From the NCBI RefSeq assembly GCF_963678635.1, contig NC_087065.1, positions 37,599,888 to 37,663,887 on the forward strand: 64,000 nucleotides of DNA, read 5' to 3'. The position numbers were made by a program, and so were the translations under genes. The first letter of the stretch is position 1. Each line of letters begins with the position of its first letter. Positions 10,851 through 21,713 of this stretch are shown here, one piece after another. Source of the stretch: Symsagittifera roscoffensis (taxonomy: Eukaryota; Xenacoelomorpha; Acoela; Convolutidae). The notes below the pieces were generated by a model, which did no database searches, was not told the DNA's origin, and saw only the letters and a program-made list of their open reading frames with translations.

Positions 10851-11571
10851 CAGTGCTGATTTAAATTATCCGGACAAAACGAACAAAACTTGAATTTTCA
10901 AACGCGTTTTTCTCAAATTGGATTAAAATTAGACAAAAATTGAAGATTACAAAAGTTGCTTAAAATTTCACCAGAATTAATATGGTGCTATTTTTTCTCC
11001 CAAATTCTCAACAAAAATTTTACCCCAAAAATGGGTCATTTTGGCTTTTTTCAATTAATCAAAAATACGCTGAAACTACTTTGTTAATTGATAAGAAAAT
11101 TATATCACAGGAAGCCTCTTACGCAGCTCAACAAAGTTTACGAAGGTTTAATCTCCAAAAATTTGCGCAAAATGTTAAAAAATTATTTTCAAGCAAAAAT
11201 TCTGGGTTTTATATAGTAAAAATCAAATTTATTGACTATCAAGTGAAAACTTTTTCTCTTATACTGGTTTTTGAAGATTTAACCCTTCTTAAACTTTGTT
11301 GAGCTGCGTAAGAGGCTTCCTGTGATATAATTTTCTTAGCAATTAACAAAGTAGTTTCAGCCTAATTCTTGATTAATTGAAAAGAGCCAAAATGACCCAT
11401 TTTTGGGGTAAAATTTTTGTTGAGAATTTCGGAGAAAACATAGCACCATATTAATTCTGGCGAAGTTCTAAGCAACTTTTGTTCTCTTCACTTTTTGTCT
11501 AATCTTAACCCAATTTGAGAAAAACGCTTTTGAAAATTCAAGGTTTGTCCGGATAATTTAAATCAGCACTG
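10851..11571. mobile_element. Long-palindrome MITE, copy 2 (TA target)
   Basis: Same family as 3744-4429. Starts CAGTGCTGATTTAAATTATC after TATA and ends with the inverted end before TA at 11572. Both arms keep the block around TTACCCCAAAAATGGGTCA that the left arm of copy 1 lost, so this copy is closer to full length (721 bp). Near its right end it lacks a few bases of the CGTTTTG end block. Confidence 0.85.
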
Positions 11572-11838
11572 TATCTGTGAGGTTTTGTGTTGACAGTTTA
11601 ATGTTCCCCGGATATAAAAATTCAAGATTTCAAATTACGCTTTGATGACTTTCAATGACTTCTCAATTACTTATATACTTTCGAATTTACGAGTCCTTTT
11701 TTCTAATGATGTCTTCTGATAATTGATTATACTATGGTCCACTGTACTTCCACATAGTATAGTTTAAGTGTAGGTTTTTGACAGTCTGAAGTAATTTTGG
11801 TAAAATTGTTTCAAGCAAGCTCCAGGGTTTCAGAAGTT

Positions 11839-12678
11839 ATGGATCCTCATTTTCTTACCAGTGAAATAATAACCGTTGAGCTAGTGGTAAATGAATGTCT
11901 TTTAAATTGTATGAACTTATACCCTTCGCTCGAGCACGTTTTCCAAATGAGTGATCGGTACAATAACGCATGTGGTTTTGTTTCAATGACTCTCGAAGCA
12001 GACCCCGAAGCTGTGATCAAGACATCAATTAAACAAACTTTTGCAAACATAGTGAATAATCCCAAACTACCCGCAGATACAAGTCGCAAGCGTGGTCATC
12101 AAGTTCCTTTATTGTTGCAACACATACAGAAAAAGGCCTGTTTAAAGAATTCGAAACAGCTCAAAGGTGTAACCGGTGCCAATGTTGTAGACGAAGGTGT
12201 GAGACATTACCGTGAATGTCGAGACAACGACGGCAAGAAGTTATACTTTTGTGACCTGTGTGCATATAGGTAGGAACCTCAGTCGCTTCGAAAAAATGAG
12301 CTTTAAGTGAGGCGCCGATTGCAATTTTAAGTTGGTGTGTGACAGGATAATTTTTGGAATTCGGTTTCAAAATTAACGTTCCAAGTGGGTCTGGTCTCTA
12401 TTGTTTTACAAATTAGGTTGTAACACAAATTAGGTTGGCTTCGCTTTTGATTTTAAAAAAGATTTCGAAGTTTCATGATGTTGTACAGGTCACCATTTGG
12501 GAATAACATGAGGAAACATATCGACCTGCGACACAAAGAGAGATGTGCCAAGTACTGGTGCTCCATGTGTACCCATGCCACTTACCAACGAAGTCACTTG
12601 AAGCAGCATTACATGGGCAGACACAAATTGCCTGAAACTGTAGCCATAAGTGCCACTAATGATAGTCAGCGTCATTAA
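11839..12678 (+). CDS. Two-finger C2H2 zinc-finger paralog, intron inside finger 1
   Basis: Exon 1 11839-12269, intron 12270-12488 (219 bp, TATAG then GTAGGA; acceptor TTGTACAG), exon 2 12489-12678; 621 coding bases give 206 residues. The intron is phase 2 and splits the AGG codon (Arg) right after the second zinc cysteine of finger 1 (CDLCAYR then SPFGNNMRKH). Both fingers are complete only after splicing: C-x2-C-x12-H-x4-H in finger 1 and CSMCTHATY...HYMGRH in finger 2. The C-terminus HKLPETVAISATND matches the family. The N-terminal 120 residues are more diverged than in other paralogs. Probable nuclear nucleic-acid-binding protein; target unknown. The first ATG after a TTTTTGACAG site was taken as start. 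Confidence 0.8.
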
Positions 12679-12830
12679 ACTTTCATTAGATTTGAAAATT
12701 GAACTATGAGGTCTACTTTTTCTTATATAAAACTACATGCTAATTTAAACAATCAGTTATTAGATACAAGTTTTTCTGTTTAACAGACTAATATGTAGCC
12801 TTGCGAATAGGTCTGTCCGTAAACAACAGA

Positions 12831-12887
12831 ATGGTGGAAGTTGATAATGCTAAATTGGTAAAAGCGTTTGTGTATGATGTTAACATG
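12831..12887 (+). CDS. Possible short first exon
   Basis: ATG followed by 19 open codons (MVEVDNAKLVKAFVYDVNM) ending at a strong donor, ATG then GTACGTGT. No partner exon was found; weak resemblance to the hydrophobic start of cluster paralogs is inference only. Confidence 0.25.
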
Positions 12888-12926
12888 GTACGTGTGTATT
12901 GTTTATGTAATTTCTTCCTGTGTTAA

Positions 12927-13671
12927 TTTTTCTTAGCCAAAAATGTTAAACTCTGGCGGCTTTATTTTAATTCGAGTTTTTCCCAAGTTATATCCTGTAA
13001 CTGGTGTTTTCAAAACATTTTTTAATGAAGCCTTTCTCATTTCATAAATTAAAGTCCTTCTTTATGCAAAATGCAGCAAAATTTCGCCGAATTTTTATAA
13101 TACATTTTTTAAATTGAATTGTATTTTTTCACGCATAATTTTGCGGTTTTCTGAATGTTTTTTTTTCATTTTGTGCTGAAAAGTATTTTAGTGCTAAATT
13201 TGAGATTGGAGATAACCGGATAAAATGAATTGAGACAAATTTTTCAAATTTTTCAAAGTCGGTAAACTTTGTACAAATGGGGTGCGGACAAAAATATTTA
13301 GATTTTAGATTGCCTTTTCATTATGCAACCCATTTTTGCAAAATTGAAAACAAAATAAACACCTCGGGTCAAATCAATTGGTTCAAATTTACGAAGGAAA
13401 GAGGCTCAATTTTAGTTTCTCGTACATCACTTTATCCTGCATTCTTCCTTAATTTGCAACCAAAGGAATTGACCTTTTTAGTGATCTAATTTTGGTTTTA
13501 ATATTTCGCGAAGAAATTGCATCATAGAAGTGCTCGCAATGTTTCAATTTATATATTTTTGGCCTAAAGTCTGTTAAAAAGTATGCCATCTGTCTCATAA
13601 TTAAGCTTTCAGAAACTAACGAAATTTTGCTTGTAAAGCTGTATCGTATATTTCAGTGTTAAGGAAACTTT
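12927..13671. other. No gene seen
   Basis: AT-rich DNA with only short unsupported frames. Confidence 0.4.
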
Positions 13672-14809
13672 TCAGCGCAAGGCAAGGTAGTGCGAGGAGC
13701 GGTGGGGCAGGGTAGAGCAGCGCCAGGTAGGGTAGGGAGAGCAGGGCAGGAAGAGGAGGGCAAGGCAGGGCATTTCGAGTAGGGGCGGGGCAGGGCAGCT
13801 CAAGGCAAAGAGGTGCAAGGTGGGGGGGGGGGGGGGGGCGGAAAAGGCAACGCAGAGCCGGGTGAAGAGGGGCAAGCTCTGGTTGGGGCAGCGCAAGGCA
13901 GGGTAGAGCGAGGAAGGGCAACGCACGGCTGGAAGTGTGAGGCAGGGCAGAGCGAGGAGGGGCAAGGTATGTCAGGATGAGAAGTGGGCAAGGCAGGGCT
14001 GAGTAGGGCAGCGCAAGGCAGGGCAGGGCTAGGAGTGGATAGGTAGAATACGGCAGCGCAGGGCGAGAAGGACTAAGGCAGCACAGAGCCAGGCGAGGAG
14101 CAAAGACTGGATAGGGCAGGACAAGGCAGGGTAGGGAGTACTAGACAAGGTAGGACAAGGAGGGGCAAAACAGGACAGGACGAGGAGGTGCAGTGTAGGG
14201 CAGCGCAAGGCGGGACAGCGCAAGGCAAGGGTCCACACGGCAAGGATGTGTAAGGCGGGGTGGGGAGCGCAAGGCAATGCAGAGCCGCGTGAGGAGGGAC
14301 AAGGCTTGGGTAGAGCAGCGCAAAGCAGGGCAGAGCGAGGAAGGGCAATGCAGGGCTAGAAGTGTAAGGCAGGGCTAGAAGTGTAAGACAGGACAGAGCA
14401 AGGAGGGGCCAGGTATGGCAGGGTGAGAAGTAGGCAAGGCAGAGCAGGTCGAGGAGGGGCTGGGTAGGGCAGCGCAAGGCAACGCAGGGCAGGGCGAGGA
14501 GTGGAAAGGTAGAGTAGGGCAGTGGAGGGCCAGGCGAGGGGCAAAGCCTGGATATGGCAGGTCAAGGCAGGGTAGGAAGTACTAGACGATGGGACAAGGA
14601 GGGGCAAAGCAGGGTAGGGCAGCGCAAGGCGGGACAGCGCAAAACAAATCAAGAGTGCACACGACAAGGAGGGGAAAGGCAGGGTTGGGAAGCGCAAGGC
14701 AGGACAGGATGAGGAGGGGCAAGGCAGGATAGAGCAGCGCAAGGCAGGGCACGGTAAGCCAGGCAGGGCAAGGAGTTGCAAGGCAGGGTAGAGTGGCAAA
14801 AGGCAGGGT
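13672..14809. repeat. G-rich satellite with higher-order structure
   Basis: Dense variants of GGCAAGGCAGGGCAGCGCAA and GAGGAGGGGCAAGG over 1.1 kb; the plus strand is almost free of T and its G runs could form G-quadruplexes. Blocks recur at a larger period of about 430-440 bp: the segment at 13854 matches 14281, and the TACTAGAC block near 14140 recurs near 14578. Long minus-strand Pro/Leu/Ala/Cys frames here are repeat translations, not genes. Confidence 0.9.
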
Positions 14810-15220
14810 ATCCATCTATCCAACCATGCATCCAGGCTGCGATCTGTCGAATCATCATTCATCCGTTCCAGTCATCAATTCATTTATCTAGCCATTCATC
14901 TTTTGTTCATTTGTTCAACCAGCAAGATATCAAGAAATCCATCCAACCATCAATCACTCAAACAATCTTACCGTTTTTCCAACCATTCATCCGACCAGCT
15001 ATCCATCTATCTAGCCATCCATCCTGCATACCACCGATGCATCAAGCCATTCGTCAAGCTAACCACCTTAGTCCGTCGAGCGATTTATCCAGCCCTCCAG
15101 CAATCTATCTCGTCAATAATCTATCCAGCAATCTATCTCCCTCCATCGATCGATCGATCGGCTATCCATCCTGTCATCCATCGCTTCATGAGCCTTTATC
15201 TGTTCAGACAACCAACCAGA
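14810..15220. repeat. Degenerate CATC/CCAT repeat
   Basis: Begins directly where the G-rich satellite ends. Variants of CCATCCATC, ATCTATC and CAACCATC with interspersed GCAATC and GCCATTC. The plus strand changes from G-rich to C-rich at the join. Open frames of Ser/His/Ile/Pro here are repeat translations. Confidence 0.85.
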
Positions 15221-15599
15221 TAGCCAAAAATTCAGTCATTCCAGATTTTTTGTGTAAGATAAATGCCGTATTTTTTTTCAGGAGCAGCTAGTTTAATCAT
15301 GTTTCTATTTAATTTTTTAAACATAATGTCAGCCTAAAATTCACGCAAGTGACTCAAGGTATTCATTATACCTTTAAATGCGATTTTAAGCATCTCGCCG
15401 TGTTAAGTTTTTTTTCAACGTATTGTTTAAGGAAAGAATTTTTTTCAGGTTTAACCTATATCGTATATTGCGATGGTTAAGATTTGTTTAAGATTTTCCA
15501 GTTGGAATTCAGTGTTTGCTTGAAGCAATTTGAAACTAGCTACCCAATAGTTGGATGGTGTTAGTGTTTCCCCATGGTTGCGATTTTGGCCTTTAATTA

Positions 15600-16512
15600 T
15601 GAATACCAAATTTTGTTAGCTTACAAGATCCGACGATTTTAGTGACTTTTTCGAAATTTGAAGTTCCCAACCCTGTACTCAGGGGTATTCATTCTTGCGT
15701 CGAAATATGAGCGCTCAAATGCTTGTAGTATTCGAGATATGAGGTTTGGTATGATTTTTTTTTTAAATTGCAGAAAACTTGAAATTCTCAACTCTGGGTT
15801 TGGCGTTGTCAGGGTACCCTTGGGGTTCTAAACTTATCCTTCAATTGTGACTGCTCAAATCCTTCGACTTTTCGAGATTTTGATATTTTTTATGATTTTT
15901 TCCCAAGTTTCAAAAGAATTTTTGATTAAGAAAAAATCGAAAATTTGAAATTCACATGTGAGTATTGGGTGGGTATTCTTAACAAATTAAAATCTTGAGG
16001 ACTGTTGGGCTGGTTCAATTGCTTTCAACTTCCGAGATTTGACGTCTCTAATGATTTTTTTCTTTCAAAAATTTTTAAGAAAGTTTTGATTTTCAAAATT
16101 TCACAATGTTTCCAATTCTCAGGGTTTGCAATTTGTGCTTCCAAATATAGCCGCTCAATTGCTTTTAGTTTCCGAAAGACGACGTTTTTATGACTTTTCA
16201 ATAAATTACCCGGAAACTTAATTATGCATAATTTCAAAAAAAAAGTAAATCCCGTAGTTTTCTGGCCTCCAAATATGAGTGCTCAATCTTTTTAGTTTCG
16301 TTGATAAGACATTTTTTTGCAATTTTTTTCAACAAAACAGATCTAATAAATTTCAGGAAAATTGAATGTCTCATGGGTTTCAAATTGTTTCTTCATTTTA
16401 GACTGCTGAAATCATTTTAGTTTCCGAGACGACATTTTTTCAAAATTTTTTTAACAAGTTTTCATAAAACCTCATGAAAGAACTAGCCGAGTTATTAATT
16501 TCCCACCTTATA
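15600..16512. repeat. Diverged tandem repeat, left part
   Basis: At least six degenerate units of roughly 115-150 bp. Each has a core like CCAAATATGAGTGCTCAA, then TTTTAGTTTCCGAGA, an ATGATTTTT tract and a GGGTATTC or GGGTTT segment. Cores lie near 15705, 15845, 16010, 16140, 16270 and 16400. The array resumes at 18850 after the inserted hAT element. Confidence 0.65.
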
Positions 16513-16520
16513 CTGGGGTG

Positions 16521-18841
16521 CAAGGATGTAAAAAGTTATATTATATTTAAATTTATTGACAAATAATTTGTTTTGCAGTTCAAAAAATAAAATATGTTTA
16601 TTTTTCGTAGCAATTATTGTTTGAATTGCAAAGCAGGTGTCCAACATAACTCGGCCAATAATTGAAGCTCTTGGCTTGGATGGCTAATTGAGAATCGGCT
16701 CGGCTAGCTTATTTCGAATGGATTAATTGTGCATCGCTTGCATTCTGATTGGCCACGGTTGTTTTGAAATTTCAAATCAGAGAAAAAGGATACGAGTCGA
16801 TTCGTAACAACCTAATAGACTGTACTAGACTATTATCACACGTGAATGAACTTGATGAACTCATTTCTGTTCTAATTTCTGACAGTCCCCGATTGTTTTG
16901 AAGGCGCAAATTGAATAATAAGCCAAACTAGTGTCTACTACACGCAGATAAACTTGTTTTCACTTGTGAAAACTTCGTCCCAACCTTTTGAAGTTACAGT
17001 CATACATACATTCTGTTCTATTGATTAAAAAAAGCTGAAATTTGGTGAAGTTACGTTACGAAAAGCACTGATCACGAATTTTATACTCAATATAGCACTC
17101 ATGTTTTATCAATGTATTCAAATTGACTGAGACTATAGTCTGAAGAACATTTCGTTTTGGCTACTTTGCACTGTGAAAATTAGTTTTCTCGATAGTTATG
17201 GCACTCACAAGAAACGCAACGTGGCTTTGCATTATTTCGAACTTCTTATTGGATCTGATTCGTTATGGGAAAGCAAGAAATTCGGATTCAAACGGGAGCT
17301 GACCAAGAATAACGGCTTTGAAAATTTCTTCAGCCACTTTCTGCAAAATCATAAGAATTATCAAGAAGAAATGAATAGAACAAACTCTGCTGTAGATTTT
17401 GAGGTATCCAAAAAATCGAAAAATTTCTACGGATGGCAATATGGGGGATTATGACTGGCCAACGGTTCAACTATATGGAAAATGAGCTGAACAAGAAGCA
17501 TAGGAATCTTGCTCCTATTTTCGACCTTCGTTTATGAGGTATCTCCAGTTGTTGACGAAGAAGGTTGAACGAAAAGTCGAGGAGTCTTTACCTCAAAAGT
17601 TTGGGTTAGTCACTGACGGATGGAGTGAAGGAGGAATCGGTAACCATTATATGGCAATGTTTGCCGCCTTTGAAAACAAATACCTCAAACCGTAAGCCTT
17701 TTCTAATGGCATTTTCACCTCTTTTGGATGAAACTGACTTTTCTGCGACCAGTCAAGTGGAGTTTTTTGAGTTCACTCTCGATGTGTTCAAGCTAACATT
17801 GAGCGATGTTTTATTCATCACGGGAGACAACTGTACTACCAACCTAAAAGTTGCGAAACTGATCAATGTGCCAATAATCGGGTGTGCCAGTCACAGATTC
17901 AACCTGGTAGTTCTTAAATACTTAGAACCTTGCTCTGATATTCTAGAAAAAATCAACAACTTGATGAAAACAGCTAGCACTCTAAAGCGGAGAGGGTACC
18001 TGCGTCAAATGACTGATTTCTGCCGACTAACCCGAAATGCCACTCGTTGGTCGTCTACGCACATGATGTTTTTGCGCTTTTTTGATTTGAAAGACTTCTT
18101 TAACCCGCTTGAGAGAGACTTGACTCCCTATTTATTGTCTCCAAACAAATATTTGTTGCTAAAGAATTGCGGAACCCCCTAACCAAGTTTCAGTCACCCA
18201 CTAAATAACTTCAAGAAGATCATGTTGATGTTTTGACGGTCAGGGCGCTCTTTGACAACGTAATCGATGAGTTTTCAGGACTTGAACATTTTCTAGGAAG
18301 CGACATTGGGAACATTTTCTAGGAAGGGACATTGGGACACTGACTCATAATCAAGATTTCGAAATTGGAGCCTTGAATACTATTGAGGGCTTTTCTTTAT
18401 CACCATAGCAATACAAAGCGTTGGAGAAAGTGATGGATAGCATTTTGGTAGATGGAACTGCGAGTGAAATTGAAGAAAACTGCAGCGACTATGCTGAAAG
18501 TATAGTAAAAGCCAAGAAAAACAAAAAGATGTGATTCTGGATTAGATTCCAGTTACTTCAAATCTGTCGGAGCGTTGTTCAGCGGAGCTGGTCTGGTCCT
18601 CGGAGATTACCGAAAAATAATTCTCCCTATCAACTTTGAGGGACAAATATTTTTTTCATTAATAAAACACTTTGGAACGCTTTCACTGTTAATGAAATCA
18701 TCAATTCATGATTGTTCTGAGTTTTTTTCTCTCCGTCAGGAAAGATTTTAATATATTTTTTTGTTTAACTTTTTCCTGAAAATTCTTATAAATATATTTA
18801 TTTTTTTGAAAAAATATGTTTAACTATATTTGTACACCCTG
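16521..18841 (+). mobile_element. Degenerate hAT DNA transposon with TSD
   Basis: Left end CAAGGATGTAAAAAGTTATA and right end ATATTTGTACACCCTG are inverted hAT-type termini. The flanks CTGGGGTG (16513-16520) and CTGGGGGG (18842-18849) form an 8-bp duplication with one mismatch. The 2,321-bp element contains a broken hAT transposase. It split the surrounding tandem repeat, whose units continue on both sides. Confidence 0.85.
17173..18690 (+). pseudogene. hAT-family transposase, frameshifted remnant
   Basis: Pieces in order: a degenerate BED-like finger region (HYFELLIGSDSLWESKKFG, with SHFLQNH keeping the two His but the Cys lost); a DDE-type core with LVTDGWSEGG near 17607 and, after a frameshift near 17690, FITGDNCTTN, GCASHRFNL and RNATRWSSTHMM; and a C-terminal dimerisation motif ALFSGAGLVLGDYRKIILP near 18570-18630, matching the hATC pattern. 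Lesions include a stop at about 17452, the frameshift near 17690, a stop after 18180 and an internal duplication of about 26 bp near 18290-18340. Not functional as it stands. Confidence 0.85.
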
Positions 18842-18849
18842 CTGGGGGG

Positions 18850-19140
18850 ATCTCAGGGTACTCCCAGAGCTTGCAGTTCTTTCCTCCAAATGTGGCTGCT
18901 CAAATCAACTTAGTTTCCCAGATATGTCTTTTTTTCAAGATTTTTTCTAACTCTTCAAAAAACTTTCACTTTTGTTGATATTACTTCTGTAAATGGTTTT
19001 TCAAAAGGGGTAAATTTCGAAAAAAAAAGAAAGAAAATTGTCGACGCATTAGTGGGTTGGAGTCAGGTTACTACCAGCAGTTGAAGCTCTGTCTGCTATA
19101 TGAATAACTTTGCTTAAATTGTTTAAATCTATGAAATAGA
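18850..19140. repeat. Diverged tandem repeat, right part
   Basis: Continues the array of 15600-16512 beyond the hAT insertion: ATCTCAGGGTACTC, CCTCCAAATGTGGCTGCTCA, TTAGTTTCCCAGATATG, then a weaker unit with GAGTCAGGTTACTACC near 19070. Confidence 0.6.
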
Positions 19141-20094
19141 AGGCTTTTATGATGTTTCAAAAACTTTCAATTAACTAAAAATTAAACTAAAAGAAAAGTC
19201 TGATTTCAAATTAATTACGCTGGACTTCTCTTTTGATGGCGTCAATTGATAAAAAGGCTAATAAAAAGAAAGAACCAATTTAAACAAGATTCTCATTCGT
19301 GAGTATATTGATTTTGCCAAAAAAATTCTTGAATATAAAAAGTGCTGTTGTATCCTGTCGGCCATTTTAGGCTTTTGGGTCTGCGTATAAAATTCGAAGA
19401 TCTAAAACCCAGTATTAATCGAAATTCAATCATTTTAGTTTCAAAAAAATCTTTCAGTTGTAATTTTTTAACCTTGAGTTTTTAAAATCAAAAGCGTTGT
19501 TCGTTGCCTCTGCCTATTGTTACGATTGCTTCCCTTTCATTTTTTCTTATTGTTTATAGTTTTTTCTAAGCAGTTTTCACGATTATTAATCTGTTTGAAG
19601 CACCATAGCTGCGCTACACGCCAGTTTCATTTGGTGGTGTCTCGTATTTTCTTGCCTTATGGCTTTTGAATCTCCTGAATTAAGTTTTGTCGATGTTTGT
19701 TACCGCTCCAGAGGTAATTTTCTCAAGATAATATAGGCTAAGATTTTCATAATGTTGCAGCATACGCAGTTAGAAACTTGTTATGTAGTGTTTACAGTAG
19801 CAAAGCTTGTGTGATAGTTTGAATTCTTTCTTTTTTTTCAAACCTTAATGGCAAACATAAATATGCGTCCTCTCTATAAGTTGGTAGGTAATTTTTTTTT
19901 CATATTGTCTGGTATTGCTCATGCGTTATACTTAGTCAATACTTAGAAATTATGTAGATTCATAATGTGTTTGCGTCACTTAGCAATTATGTGGACTCAT
20001 AATTGGCGTGCGTCACTTAAAATTTTTTTTGACTCAAAGTTTTACTCATTCAGTTTTTCCCAGTAGCGTTATCGGTCATATTTTCGCTTGTGTA
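19141..20094. other. No gene seen; contains cluster-specific repeat block
   Basis: No supportable exon. From about 19948 two copies of a 37-bp unit with ATTATGTGGACTCATAATTG lead into a 134-bp block (19986-20119) that recurs at 22992-23126. Confidence 0.45.
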
Positions 20095-20119
20095 TGCGAA
20101 GTGCAACTTCGCCTCTGTG
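20095..20119 (+). promoter_or_regulatory. Cluster hairpin motif, site 2
   Basis: GCGAAG, short spacer, CTTCGCCTCTGTG. It is the right end of the 134-bp block shared with 22992-23126 and lies about 710 bp upstream of the paralog at 20826. Confidence 0.65.
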
Positions 20120-20825
20120 TATTTTTTGTCGTGCAAAATAAGTTTCGGCGATGTCATAATAGCGATAGATTTCGGCCTTATTTTATGGTTGAGTTACCTG
20201 TTGCAATTTCCTGATACTTGAGCAGGTTTTTTTAGAAGTTTTTTAAAAGTTAGTTTCAAAATTTTTTTTATAGTTTTTAGAAAATATTTTCCGGATTTAG
20301 GTTGAATCCTTATTCTTATATGTCCCCTAGTTGAAAAACAATTCAACAGGAAGATTTTTCAGCTAGTTTTGAGTAATATTCCTTCTTTTTCCAATATATA
20401 TCTGTATCTGCTTTTAACATTGTTTTTGCCCTCATGGTTTTTGTTTTTCTTGAGGGTTTTGCTTCATTTTCCTCTTCAATGCTGAATGTCCGGCTGAAAC
20501 AATTTATCTGTGGCTTTGCCCTTTGTATCCTAAATGGAAACCTTACTTTGAAAAATAGAGAAAGCAATTATGGAGGTTTTTGGCTACCTGTCTTTTGCTG
20601 AGGCTTTGTCATCTTTTTATTGATTCTGTTTTAAAAAAAGCTAATATAAAGCTTGCTAAGTGATGTTTCTGTGCTTAGAGTCAATTTTTGAAAGCCCAGC
20701 TTGTGCCAATTTTTTGGTTTCAGCCTTTTTCTTATCTATTGAATGGTTTCATCTGATGTATCCATAGAGTTTTTTCTACTCAATTTTCAGCCACTCTAAT
20801 TTAATTTAGTTACAGATACGAGGTC
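20120..20825. other. Upstream region, no gene seen
   Basis: AT-rich. A 74-residue minus-strand frame (20343-20567) has no recognisable feature and is probably chance. A TTTAGTTACAG acceptor-like site lies 10 bases before the ATG at 20826. Confidence 0.35.
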
Positions 20826-21374
20826 ATGTCTTTTGAGTTCAATTTGAGCTTAGAAAGTTCATTTCTTTCAAATTCTCGCTTTGACTTGCCTTCCAAAGTT
20901 AGTTGTAATGCTAACAAAGAGCTGGTTGGACTACTAACTATAACTGAAAAACAAATCGGTTACACTGGACCTACGGTAACAAATCATCTCAAAATTCCGA
21001 CCAAGGCTTCAAGTTTGAAACGACCAGCATCAATGATTAATTTTCCTAAGCTGTCAGCAAAGATTGTAAAGAAAGTTGAAAATGATAATCTAAACGAGAC
21101 CAAAATTCAAGTTTTTACCAATTCCGTTTCGTTCAAACAGTTGTTCAGTCCACAAGGTGAACAACTTTTCATCTGTGAGTCGTGCAACCATCAGTGCAAT
21201 CTAAGAAGTAACATGGTGCGTCATGTAGACGTCAAACACAACCCAAGTGCACGCAAATTCCCTTGCTCAATGTGTAGTTTGCAGGCTAAGTTCAGATGGC
21301 AACTGCAGACACATTATGTCAAAGTGCACAATCTTTCTCCTACAGTAGCGAAGGCAGCTGCTAATGAAAGCTGA
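20826..21374 (+). CDS. Two-finger C2H2 zinc-finger paralog (intronless CDS)
   Basis: A 182-residue protein. The N-terminal 40 residues end in ELVGLL, the family VGL motif; residues 60-100 are basic (KRPAS, KIVKK); FKQLFSPQGEQ leads into the fingers. Finger 1 starts at C117 (CESCNHQCN...RHVDVKH) and finger 2 follows (CSMCSLQAK...THYVKVH); both are C-x2-C-x12-H-x4-H. From 21222 to just past the stop it is base-for-base identical to 7997-8150, but finger 1 before that point differs. The acceptor-like TTACAG at 20815 precedes the ATG closely. Likely nuclear nucleic-acid binding; target unknown. Confidence 0.8.
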   Translation: MSFEFNLSLESSFLSNSRFDLPSKVSCNANKELVGLLTITEKQIGYTGPTVTNHLKIPTKASSLKRPASMINFPKLSAKIVKKVENDNLNETKIQVFTNSVSFKQLFSPQGEQLFICESCNHQCNLRSNMVRHVDVKHNPSARKFPCSMCSLQAKFRWQLQTHYVKVHNLSPTVAKAAANES

Positions 21375-21713
21375 AATTCGAAAAAGCAGATTTAGTTATT
21401 TGAGGTTTTGATTTTTGGAAGAATTGTCTTTCTTGATTCCGAATTTGAAACTTCAAGAATTAGAATTAATTGTTAAGTGTTGAAGAAAAAGAAATACAGG
21501 GCTTATGGAAAAGTCTAGTGAGTTATGTAAATGGAGAATAACTTGAAAATTTTTTTAAATTTTGGGTACAAATGAAGTGTTTTGCAATGATTCTAAGTTT
21601 GTATGAAATGGAAGCCAGTTACACTTTATTTGTATAAAGTATCTGTTTTTCGGCTTTGTTCTGTATTTATTTCAGATATAAAAGCTAGTGAAAATAGCGA
21701 GAAATAATCTGAA

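Noticed and set aside
13616-14862. Long minus-strand Pro/Leu/Cys/Ala frames
   Set aside because: They are translations of the G-rich satellite in several frames at once, with no start context or splice sites.
14776-15291. Plus-strand Ser/His/Pro frames
   Set aside because: Translation of the CATC-like repeat.
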